Assembly: GCA_903851195.1 (NCBI GenBank)
Contig: CAINNJ010000032.1
Span: forward strand, 53,319 to 117,318
Direction of reading: 5' to 3'
DNA from: an uncultured Acidobacteriia bacterium
Lineage (GTDB): Bacteria > Acidobacteriota > Terriglobia > Bryobacterales > Bryobacteraceae
DNA length: 64,000 nucleotides
A model generated the notes under the pieces. It made no database searches, was not told the origin of the DNA, and saw only the letters and a program-made list of their open reading frames with translations. This document shows positions 57,068 through 64,000 of the stretch, one piece after another (within the stretch, counting starts at the first letter, position 1; the number at the start of each line of letters is the position of its first letter). A program made the position numbers and the translations under genes.

Positions 57068-58453
57068 GTGGTGCCTTTGCAGGCTAGTGTGCTCAGTACG
57101 ACATGGAACCGGTTGCCCGCGCTGCTTTCACAGCTCCGCCAGAGCCGCCTCTTGCGCGGCAGTCTGGTCGTCGGCGCGGGCATTCTTGCCGGGAACATAA
57201 CCGGCTTCTTCCGCGTGATGGTCACCGCGTGGTTCCTCGGCACGCACGCGCGTGCCGATGCGCTGGCGGTTGCCAGCGGGCCTATCGATACCATCACGAA
57301 CGCCATCATCAACAGCATTCTGCTGTCGTTTGTTCCCATGCTGACCGTGCACAAGGACTCCGCCCGCGCCGCAATCTTCCACCGTGCGCGGCGCGTGTTC
57401 GTGCCGTTACTCCTCGCGGTGAGTGGCTTCATTATGTTGTTCGCTCCTGCCCTGATCACCTTCCTCGGACCGGGCCTCGCCCGCGAGCAGCATGACGAAG
57501 CAGTCGTTCTTCTGCGGCTCATTGCCCCGTCCATTTTCTTTGGCGGCACCTCCTCTCTCTGCGCCGCGCTGCTCTATTCCGAACGGCGCTTCCTTGCTCC
57601 TGCGCTTTATCAGGCGTGCATCAACGGAAGCATGGTTCTCTGTGCTCTCACGCTCTGGCCGGTCTTTGGCGTGAAAGGGTTCGCCTTCGGCTATACCGCC
57701 GGCTCCGCCCTGCAGTGGACATTGACGTGGCTGGCCAGCCGCGATCTTCGCAGGATCGACCCCTCGGCGAACAGCACACCCGTAGCTCTCCGGGAAATCC
57801 TGCGGACACCGGGAATCTGCCTCGTCTATGCCAGCCTGATCTCCTGCAATGTGCTCGCGACACGGGCCTTTGCGACGCACGGCGGACCCGGCATGGCTGC
57901 TGCCCTGGACTACTGTCTTCGTTGTCTCTCGGTTGTGATCGCCTACCTCGTATATCCCATGTCGAACAGCCTCATGCCGGAAATCGCCCGTCTGCGCGGC
58001 GCCGGCGACACGGCCCAGGCTTACCGCCTGATGGACCGGAGCATCAAACTGATGGCCACCGCTTCCGTTTTAGGCTGCCTGATCGGCATCGCCTTCCGGA
58101 CGCCGGTGATCGCGATTCTCTTTCAGCGCGGCAGCTTTACGCCGGAATCCACAAGGTTGGTTTCCACGGTCTTTCTGGGCCTCGCGCCGGCCATCATCGG
58201 CTGGACTCTCATGGATCTGGTGTCCCGCTGTTTCTTCGCGCTGAATCGTCCGAAGATCCCGATGTTCGCCGCCTTTCTTCCGGTCAGCGTGAATCTGGTT
58301 GTGATCTTCCTGCTGGGCAAAGGAAGCAGTCCCGCACTGCTCGGACTGGGCCTGTCCGGAGGACTCGCGGCCGGCTTCCTGGCCCTTTTCGCCGCCGCGC
58401 ATACTTCGAACAAGGTCGGCGAACTGCAGGTGGAACCGGTCGAAGTGGCCTAG
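57068..58453 (+). CDS. murJ: MurJ/MviN-type lipid II flippase family protein
   Basis: 461 residues from a GTG, with about 14 membrane segments. LRGSLVVGAGILAGNITGFF and MVTAWFLGTHARADALAVAS match the MviN/MurJ start; the MOP-fold repeats continue to SPALLGLGLSGGLAAG. It flips a lipid-linked sugar across the inner membrane. Canonical MurJ is about 510-550 residues, so this is a shorter member; a role in another polysaccharide is possible. Confidence 0.85.
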   Translation: MVPLQASVLSTTWNRLPALLSQLRQSRLLRGSLVVGAGILAGNITGFFRVMVTAWFLGTHARADALAVASGPIDTITNAIINSILLSFVPMLTVHKDSARAAIFHRARRVFVPLLLAVSGFIMLFAPALITFLGPGLAREQHDEAVVLLRLIAPSIFFGGTSSLCAALLYSERRFLAPALYQACINGSMVLCALTLWPVFGVKGFAFGYTAGSALQWTLTWLASRDLRRIDPSANSTPVALREILRTPGICLVYASLISCNVLATRAFATHGGPGMAAALDYCLRCLSVVIAYLVYPMSNSLMPEIARLRGAGDTAQAYRLMDRSIKLMATASVLGCLIGIAFRTPVIAILFQRGSFTPESTRLVSTVFLGLAPAIIGWTLMDLVSRCFFALNRPKIPMFAAFLPVSVNLVVIFLLGKGSSPALLGLGLSGGLAAGFLALFAAAHTSNKVGELQVEPVEVA

Positions 58454-58491
58454 GGCCGCACCGGAGTGCGCGCGGGAACTACCTGGCGGAA

Positions 58492-59799
58492 CTACGCGTT
58501 CCCCAGATACCAGAACCGAATCAGGAACAGTGCCGTCAGCAGGTAGACCATCCACCCCACCTCCCGGAACCGCCCGCGCAGAATGCGGATCAGCGTCCAC
58601 GCGCAAAAGCCGAAAGCCAGCCCGTTCGCGATACTGAACGTCAGCGGAATGGCGATCATCGTCAGAAACGCCGGAATCGCCACCTCCGGGTCCTGCCACG
58701 CGATCTCCGTCACCGTCGTCATCATCATGCTGCCCACGATGATCAGCGCCGGAGCCGTGGCACTGGAGGGGATCACCCCTGCAAGCGGCGCCACGAACAG
58801 GGCGACGGCGAACAACAGCCCGGTCACGATCGCCGTCACACCCGACCGACCGCCCACCGCGACGCCGGCCGAGCTCTCGATATAGCTCACCACCGTGGAC
58901 GTGCCCGCGGTCGCCCCGACGATCGTCGCCACCGCATCGCAGTAGAGAATTCTGTTCAGCCGCGGCACGTTATGCGCTTTCGTGAACAGCCCGGCTTTCT
59001 TACCCACCGCCAGCAGCGTCCCCACGTTGTCGAACAGATCGACGAAGAGAAACACGAAGACAATTTCGAAGAAGCCCAGACTCAGCGCCCCGCGGATATC
59101 GAGTTTGCCGGCCGTCGCCGTGATGTCGCCGGGGCTGTAGGTCATGGGCGCCCAGTGAATGGTTCCCGTAGCGGCTGCCAGTGCCCAGGTTGCCAGCACG
59201 CCCAACAGAATCGCCGCGTTCACGCGCGACGCCAGCAGCGCGGCCGTCACCAGCAGGCCGAACAAGGCCAGCAGCGTGGGAGCGCTGTGCAGGTTCCCAA
59301 GTCCCACCAGAGTCGCCGGATTCGCCACGATCAGCCCCGCGTTCTTCAGGCCGATGAACGCGATAAACAGCCCGACTCCCGCCGCCACCGCGGAGTAAAG
59401 TTCCTGCGGAATCGCATTCACAATCATCTGCCGCACGCCTACCGCGGTGAGAAGGATGAACGCCACGCCCGAAAGAAACACCGCGCCCAGCGCCACACGC
59501 CAGTCCACGCCCATCCCCTTCACCACGGAATACGTGAAATACGCGTTCAGCCCCATGCCTGGCGCGAGCGCGATGGGATAGCGCGCGAAGACTCCCATCA
59601 GGATGCTGCCCAGCGCCGCGGCCAGACAAGTCGCGGCGGTCACTGCCGCAATCGGCATACCCGCCTCATGCAGAATCGACGGATTCACGAAGATGATGTA
59701 AGCCATCGTCATGAACGTCGTGATGCCCGCCAGAATCTCCGTGCGCCAGTTGGTTCCCAGCGCGGAGAATTCAAAATAGCGCTCGAGGCGCTCGACCAT
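58492..59799 (-). CDS. NCS2 family purine permease (AzgA-like)
   Basis: 435 residues with about 12 membrane segments. TFMTMAYIIFVNPSILHEAG, GMGLNAYFTYSVVKGMG and VFLFVDLFDNVGTLLAV are the NCS2/AzgA signatures; GTSTVVSYIESSAGVAVGGR holds the substrate-binding Glu region. It imports a purine base, guanine, hypoxanthine or adenine. Its start is only 2 bases from the rdgB stop, so it is the last gene of the pgi-like/rph/rdgB operon. Confidence 0.93.
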   Translation of the reverse strand: MVERLERYFEFSALGTNWRTEILAGITTFMTMAYIIFVNPSILHEAGMPIAAVTAATCLAAALGSILMGVFARYPIALAPGMGLNAYFTYSVVKGMGVDWRVALGAVFLSGVAFILLTAVGVRQMIVNAIPQELYSAVAAGVGLFIAFIGLKNAGLIVANPATLVGLGNLHSAPTLLALFGLLVTAALLASRVNAAILLGVLATWALAAATGTIHWAPMTYSPGDITATAGKLDIRGALSLGFFEIVFVFLFVDLFDNVGTLLAVGKKAGLFTKAHNVPRLNRILYCDAVATIVGATAGTSTVVSYIESSAGVAVGGRSGVTAIVTGLLFAVALFVAPLAGVIPSSATAPALIIVGSMMMTTVTEIAWQDPEVAIPAFLTMIAIPLTFSIANGLAFGFCAWTLIRILRGRFREVGWMVYLLTALFLIRFWYLGNA

Positions 59800-59801
59800 T
59801 C

Positions 59802-60380
59802 TTACCCTCCCAGATGCTCCAGAAGCAGGCGGAGCGCATTGCCGCGATGGCTGACGCCAAACTTTCGCTCGCCTTCCACTTCACCGAAGGAACACCCGAA
59901 CGGGGGGTAATAAAAGAGCGGGTCGTACCCGAATCCACCCGGGCCACGGGTTTCATACAGGATCTCACCCTCGACCGTACCGCGGAACACATGGGTGGCG
60001 ACACCGTCCACCGCGAGCCCGATCACGCAGACAAAACGCGCGGTGCGGTGGGGGTTGTCGCCCAGACGCCGCAGCAGCAGGGCGTTGTTCTCGTCGTCCG
60101 TGGCATGCTCGCCCGCATAGCGGGCCGAGAACACGCCGGGCTCACCGCCGAGCGCATCGACTTCCAGACCCGAATCGTCCGCGAACAGAGGTCCCGGCGC
60201 GAACCGACTGTAGTAGGCCGCCTTCAGGCGCGCGTTCTCTTCAAACGTAGCGCCCGTTTCTTCCGGGGCCTCGATGGATCGAAGATCCGGCAGCGGCTCC
60301 ACTTCGATGCCCAGGACCTGCCCGGCCAGGCGAAATTCCCGCAGCTTACCGGGGTTTCCCGTTGCGCACCAGATCTTCAA
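59802..60380 (-). CDS. rdgB: XTP/dITP pyrophosphatase (RdgB/HAM1)
   Basis: 192 residues from a TTG that overlaps the rph stop (TTGA, 4 bases), so translation is coupled. Motifs are ATGNPGKLREF, TFEENARLKAAYYS, LFADDSGLEVDAL and GPGGFGYDPLFYYPP, with SHRGNALRLL near the end. It removes non-canonical purine nucleotides such as ITP and XTP. rph-rdgB is a widespread gene order. Confidence 0.95.
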   Translation of the reverse strand: MKIWCATGNPGKLREFRLAGQVLGIEVEPLPDLRSIEAPEETGATFEENARLKAAYYSRFAPGPLFADDSGLEVDALGGEPGVFSARYAGEHATDDENNALLLRRLGDNPHRTARFVCVIGLAVDGVATHVFRGTVEGEILYETRGPGGFGYDPLFYYPPFGCSFGEVEGERKFGVSHRGNALRLLLEHLGG

Positions 60381-61096
60381 GCAGTTTCAATAACGCGCTT
60401 CTGCAGCGCGATCAGGTCGGCGACACCGGCGCGGGCCAGATGCCGCATCTGGTCCATCTGCAGGTCGTCGAAGCTCTTGTGTTCAGCCGTCGCCTGGAAC
60501 TCGACGAAACGGCCGGTATCGGTCATGACGATATTCGCGTCCACCTCGGCCCGCGAATCTTCCTCGTAGCAGAGATCCAGCAGCGGTTCGCCCTTCAGAA
60601 TCCCCACGCTGATAGCCGCCACCGCGCCCATGAGCGGCGACCGGTGAACCATCTTGTACGTCACCATCTGCTTCACCGCGATAGCCAGCGCCACGTACGC
60701 CCCGGTAATCGAGGCGACGCGCGTCCCGCCATCGGCCTGCAGCACGTCGCAATCGAGGATGATGGAACGCTCGCCGAGCGCTTCCAGATCGATCACGGAA
60801 CGCAGCGAACGCCCGATCAGCCGCTGGATTTCGTGAGTCCGCCCACTAGGCCGGCCCTTCGTCACTTCGCGCGGCGTCCGCGTCGAAGTCGCCCGCGGCA
60901 GCATCGAGTACTCGGCTGTCACCCAGCCTTTGCCCGTGTTGCGCAGGAACGCAGGCACCGAACTTTCCACGCTGGCCGCGCACAACACGTGCGTGTTGCC
61001 CATGGTGATCAGCACGGAGCCTTCCGCGGTCTTCAGATAGCCCGGAGTAATTTCGACGGGCCGCAGTTCAGTCGGAGTTCGGCCGTCAGGACGCAC
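60377..61096 (-). CDS. rph: Ribonuclease PH
   Basis: 239 residues from a GTG (MRPDGRTPTELRPVEITPGY). Phosphorolytic core: AEYSMLPRATSTRTPREV, GRTHEIQRLIGRSLRSVIDL, LDCDVLQADGGTR and the late AEVDANIVMTDTGRFVEF. It trims tRNA 3' ends using phosphate. Its start overlaps the preceding 45-residue membrane-protein gene by 11 bases, and its stop overlaps rdgB. Confidence 0.97.
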   Translation of the reverse strand: MRPDGRTPTELRPVEITPGYLKTAEGSVLITMGNTHVLCAASVESSVPAFLRNTGKGWVTAEYSMLPRATSTRTPREVTKGRPSGRTHEIQRLIGRSLRSVIDLEALGERSIILDCDVLQADGGTRVASITGAYVALAIAVKQMVTYKMVHRSPLMGAVAAISVGILKGEPLLDLCYEEDSRAEVDANIVMTDTGRFVEFQATAEHKSFDDLQMDQMRHLARAGVADLIALQKRVIETA

Positions 61097-61223
61097 GCAT
61101 CACCAGGATCATCACGATAACCACCATAATCATTCCGCCGATCAGGATAATCAGACACGGCACGCCCGGCTTCACCTGCGGCGGCGCGTCCGACTTCTTC
61201 TTGAAGGCTTTGTATTTACTCAT
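61086..61223 (-). CDS. 45-residue single-pass membrane protein
   Basis: MSKYKAFKKKSDAPPQVKPG, a basic N-terminus, then one hydrophobic segment (VPCLIILIGGMIMVVIVMIL) and a short VMRAS end. It starts 12 bases after the pgi-like stop and overlaps rph by 11 bases, so it is placed inside an operon where coding is expected. No Shine-Dalgarno sequence. No function is recognised. Confidence 0.6.
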   Translation of the reverse strand: MSKYKAFKKKSDAPPQVKPGVPCLIILIGGMIMVVIVMILVMRAS

Positions 61224-61235
61224 GTCAGAGCGGGA

Positions 61236-63080
61236 CTACCGGAGTTCGAGCATCGCGGCGGTCTCGGAGAAAAACCGGTCGAGGGCCTTGATGGACTCGG
61301 GGCTCAGGTCCCTCACCAGAATCGCACGGACCACCCGGCCCTTCTGTTCGAGCGCCTGTTTGGTGGCGAGAAACTGCGCCATGTGATAGTCCGGCTCATA
61401 GCCCGCCGTGGAAAAACGGGTCTGCTTTTCCGACAGCAGCACGATGGAAAAACAGCCGCCGTGCCCGATGATCATCTCGTGATACGAGTGGTTCATGGCC
61501 GGGCCTTCGTACACGTCCGCCACCATCTTCAGCTTCACGCGGAAGATCCGCTGCGCCGCGTTTTCCAGCGCGCGCCGCATGAGTTTCCCTTCTTCGGAAT
61601 ACCGCATGTCGCCGAAGAAGGTCAGTTCGCCGTAGTTGATCCTGTTGTTCTCGGCGCTGTACCGGATCGCGTTGGCCAGCGTCTCCGGCGTTTCCAGCCC
61701 GACCTCGCCTTCCCAGCGCCGGATCGGCTTGCCTCCGGTCAGCGCCTTCCAGGCTTTCGTCTTCGGAATTCCGCCGGCTTCCTTCGCCTCCGCGAAAATC
61801 TCCGACGTGATCGCTTTATACAGTTCCACCGAGGGCTGCATCACGAAGTTCATCTTCCGCAGGTAGCCCAGTGCAAAGACCACGTAGTGGATGAACTGCA
61901 TGTACCGGGAAACGGTACCCTTCGCCGGGAACGTGACCGCCGCCATCGGATACTTCGCCCCGCGCAGAGCAGTGATCCCGGCGCCATCCGGATGCGCCTC
62001 GCCGCGCCGCTGAATCACCAGGAACAAACGGTCCTGCTTCGGATCCGAAGCCTTCCGGTAGTTCTTCCCGTTGAACTTCTCGCCGATCACGATCTTGATG
62101 CCCAGATCCGCGCTCTTACCGAGGCTCTCTTCCACATCCTGCTTGGTCCACAACGAGATGGGCGCCCACGATTTCGGCATCAGCAGCGTGACCTTATCGC
62201 GCCCCGCCTCGCCCTGCGCATGCAGGAAAGAGGCCAGCTTGAATGCGTCCGCGATTTCGGTCTCGCTCAGGAAAGAACCCGCTATCCATTCCTTCAGATC
62301 GCGCCCTGCGAAAGACAGCGGATACAGCGCGCCGCGCGTAAGCGGTGAACTGTGCCGCCCCGCCGTGGTGTTGTCGCCGTCAAGCTGCAGCGGGATGCGC
62401 TTATAGCCGCGCGGCCCGGCAAACTGGTCGAGAATCGAGCCCGGCAGCGTCAGATAGACGAAGTTCGGCGTGCTGTCGATTTTGAACTTGTCATAGAGCC
62501 CGGCCAGTTTCTCGAGATTGACCACCGGCTCATAGGACGTCATGCCCATCGCCATGCCGACCACCAGCGTCGCCGGCAAAAGCTTCGCCATCGGCTCCTG
62601 CGCCCGTTGCTGCATGTCGTCGATAATCGATTTCAGCTTTTCCGGATCGGTGGAATCCAGCGAATAAAACATCGGGCCGCCGCGCAGCAGTCCCATGGCG
62701 AGGAAGGCCGTCTTGTCTTCCATGGAACCTCCCATGCCGGCCCAGATAATGAACCGGATCTTCTGGCCGTGCACGGCCTGCACGCGATCCCGAATGTCCC
62801 GGACCTCGGTATTCACCACCTGCGCCCACTCCGGATGTTCCTGCGCCTGCCAGGCCAGATCCAGCACGCCGTAACTGTTCTTGGTGACCCGTCCGTCGGC
62901 ATTCACCTCCATGCCGATGCGAACCAGCGCGTCCGCCGCCGGAGAAATCGAGGCCAAACCCTCCGTGCGGGCTTTCGCGTCGAGCGCGCGGACGCGTTCC
63001 AGCACTTTCTCGGCATCGAACCGCGCAAAGTACTGCTCGGTGTTTTCACGGACGGAATCGTTCAGGATCGAAAGCGGCAA
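61236..63080 (-). CDS. Phosphoglucose-isomerase-like SIS protein, diverged active site
   Basis: 614 residues from a TTG (GAGGAA 4 bases upstream). The order GMGGSMEDK, YSLDSTDPEKLKSI, a Thr/Glu segment and a C-terminal MNHSYHEMIIGHGG follows PGI-type SIS proteins (including the PGI half of transaldolase-PGI fusions). But the phosphate loop SKSGxTxE is replaced by VGMAMGMTSYEP, and the GGRYS motif by AGRHSSPLTRG. It may still be the organism's isomerase or have another substrate. First gene of the rph-rdgB-permease operon and divergent from the lipoprotein gene. Confidence 0.75.
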   Translation of the reverse strand: MPLSILNDSVRENTEQYFARFDAEKVLERVRALDAKARTEGLASISPAADALVRIGMEVNADGRVTKNSYGVLDLAWQAQEHPEWAQVVNTEVRDIRDRVQAVHGQKIRFIIWAGMGGSMEDKTAFLAMGLLRGGPMFYSLDSTDPEKLKSIIDDMQQRAQEPMAKLLPATLVVGMAMGMTSYEPVVNLEKLAGLYDKFKIDSTPNFVYLTLPGSILDQFAGPRGYKRIPLQLDGDNTTAGRHSSPLTRGALYPLSFAGRDLKEWIAGSFLSETEIADAFKLASFLHAQGEAGRDKVTLLMPKSWAPISLWTKQDVEESLGKSADLGIKIVIGEKFNGKNYRKASDPKQDRLFLVIQRRGEAHPDGAGITALRGAKYPMAAVTFPAKGTVSRYMQFIHYVVFALGYLRKMNFVMQPSVELYKAITSEIFAEAKEAGGIPKTKAWKALTGGKPIRRWEGEVGLETPETLANAIRYSAENNRINYGELTFFGDMRYSEEGKLMRRALENAAQRIFRVKLKMVADVYEGPAMNHSYHEMIIGHGGCFSIVLLSEKQTRFSTAGYEPDYHMAQFLATKQALEQKGRVVRAILVRDLSPESIKALDRFFSETAAMLELR

Positions 63081-63130
63081 TGGTTTCCTCGGTGGTGTCG
63101 CCAGTGGTGACGGCGCGTTACTCTACGGAC

Positions 63131-63559
63131 GTGAATGGAAGTGGAAGAAATGTCCGGGTGTTCCTCAGTTTACTACTCGGCGCGGCCCTGTCAGTGCTGA
63201 GCGGATGTGGAGAGAGTTCGTTGCCGGGCAAGCCGGAACTCCCCCAATCGGTCTCGCCCGGCTGGTCCCGAACGTCCTTTGAGCACGTTCCCGCACCTGC
63301 CGGACTTCCCGCCGGAACCAAAACAGACTGCTGGAAGGCCGCTTATTCCGGCAAGGGCGCCGCGGAGGTCTGGACCTGCGGTTTCAGCAGTAACGGAGGG
63401 GCTTTCGACGCCGTGCAGAGAACCCGCGCCGAGGCCGATACAGTGAAGTTTCAGCAGGGCAAGTACCTGATGATCGTGAAATGGACCGGAGGCTCGAAAG
63501 AGGATGTCACCGCGCTCGTGCGCGCCGTTCAGAAGAGCCTGGCGTCGCAGAGTTCCTGA
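63131..63559 (+). CDS. Small lipoprotein
   Basis: 142 residues from a GTG at 63131. The N-terminus FLSLLLGAALSVLSGCGESS ends in a lipobox (LSGC), so it is a lipid-anchored protein. The mature part (GAAEVWTCGFSSNGGAFDAV; FQQGKYLMIVKWTGGSKED) has two more Cys that may pair and no recognised family. An in-frame GTG at 63158 lacks basic residues before the hydrophobic core, and the ATG at 63080 would overlap the divergent gene's start. Confidence 0.7.
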   Translation: MNGSGRNVRVFLSLLLGAALSVLSGCGESSLPGKPELPQSVSPGWSRTSFEHVPAPAGLPAGTKTDCWKAAYSGKGAAEVWTCGFSSNGGAFDAVQRTRAEADTVKFQQGKYLMIVKWTGGSKEDVTALVRAVQKSLASQSS

Positions 63560-63573
63560 GTGGCGCGGGCCGT

Positions 63574-64000
63574 TTAGTTATTGCCGGACGCGCCCAACAC
63601 CTTTTCAATGGTGGGAGCATCCAGCGTACGTAACGCCAGTTCGAGCGCCTGATCGCTGGTGCATGTCGCCACGGTCCGCTCCGCCCATTCGGGCAACGCA
63701 CCGAACCGTTTCTGCAGAAACGCCCGTAAGACCTCGCGGGAGCGTTGCTCAATGCCCTGCGCGATCCCCTGCCGGATCGCCGGCCCCAGGACCTTGTTAT
63801 CCATGATGTCGAAAGTAACCGGCATTCTTATTCTCTCCTCGATAACCACGGTTTCGAAGCCTCTCATTCCGGATAGTATCAGGAGTTTGCGAACGGCGTC
63901 TTCTCGCCTCCCGGGTGCCAGACGACTGATCTTCCCCAAAATGCGCCGGATGGTACCAATCCGGTCGTTTGTGCGTGTCAACACCGCCAGGATGTTATCC
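63574..64000 (-). CDS. Rpn-family (DUF4351-type) protein, 5' end beyond the window
   Basis: The frame is open to the window edge (142 residues present). LLILSGMRGFETVVIEERIR, MPVTFDIMDNKVLGPAIRQG and LRAFLQKRFGALPEWAERTV match the C-terminal half of Rpn/PD-(D/E)XK-transposase-like proteins. The nuclease core lies upstream, outside the window. Members promote recombination in E. coli; there is no transposon end here. Confidence 0.75.
   Translation of the reverse strand, partial: DNILAVLTRTNDRIGTIRRILGKISRLAPGRREDAVRKLLILSGMRGFETVVIEERIRMPVTFDIMDNKVLGPAIRQGIAQGIEQRSREVLRAFLQKRFGALPEWAERTVATCTSDQALELALRTLDAPTIEKVLGASGNN

Noticed and set aside
63574..64000. Transposon end by the Rpn-family gene
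   Set aside because: No inverted repeat or target duplication can be seen, and the rest of the gene is outside the window.

Overview
The window reads as a stretch of an Acidobacteriota chromosome, most like the Solibacter/Bryobacter group. The evidence is compositional and by gene family: high GC, two very large Oar-like TonB-dependent receptors with N-terminal carboxypeptidase-regulatory domains, a VWFA protein of the acidobacterial type, an NHL-repeat protein with a Solibacter-type C-terminal domain, a PSCyt1/DUF1549/DUF1553 plus DUF1501 pair, PQQ-type propellers and a PEP-CTERM remnant. Most of it is ordinary chromosome with tight operons and many TTG or GTG starts. There is no prophage, transposon or CRISPR array. 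No gene-free stretch exceeds about 300 bases unless it holds an RNA gene or a pseudogene.

Layout. 1-6.6 kb: a truncated two-domain glycosyltransferase behind a TPR protein (both -), a divergent membrane protein with a Q/G-rich tail (+), then a VWFA protein and a PanC-like nucleotidyltransferase (-). 6.9-8.5 kb: a ClpB-type AAA+ ATPase fused to a response-regulator receiver, then an initiator-type tRNA-Met with its own promoter. 8.7-12.4 kb: first TonB-dependent receptor. 12.5-16.1 kb: a three-gene EcoRII-type restriction-modification operon whose third gene (DUF1016/YhcG nuclease) carries a one-base frameshift. 16.2-20.3 kb: the DUF1549/DUF1553 and DUF1501 pair. 20.4-20.9 kb: secG followed by tRNA-Leu(GAG). 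21-27 kb: second TonB receptor and an NHL-repeat protein. 27-30.5 kb: zinc alcohol dehydrogenase, an unknown exported protein and a SprT-like metalloprotein. 30.5-34.8 kb: two divergently transcribed PQQ-like propeller genes, one followed by a small cytochrome-HhH protein and the other by an SGNH-fold protein that has lost its catalytic Ser and His.

34.8-48 kb holds mostly housekeeping and catabolic genes: 3-methyladenine glycosylase I, an MFS transporter, a GYF/RDD membrane protein, a methyltransferase-YraN-GalT operon, a LarA-like protein, an M28 peptidase with PDZ, a DsbA-like protein, UxaA and a HIT lipoprotein. 48-53 kb is the most unusual part: a broken PEP-CTERM gene, a 903-residue secreted protein with about 170 uninterrupted Gly-X-Thr/Ala collagen triplets behind a DNRLRE domain, a phage-tail-collar protein with no phage around it, and a GNAT gene with a C10 tract just before its start. 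53-64 kb: an HD protein, TonB, a DUF255 protein, tpx, a MurJ-type flippase, an NCS2 permease, rdgB, rph, a 45-residue membrane protein, a divergent PGI-like protein, a lipoprotein and a 5'-truncated Rpn-family gene.

How the genes work together: the TonB receptors and TonB protein suggest outer-membrane uptake of polymers or siderophores; UxaA, GalT and the PGI-like protein fit sugar catabolism; the restriction-modification operon is a defence locus; and the collagen-like and tail-collar proteins may form a surface fibre, which is inference only.
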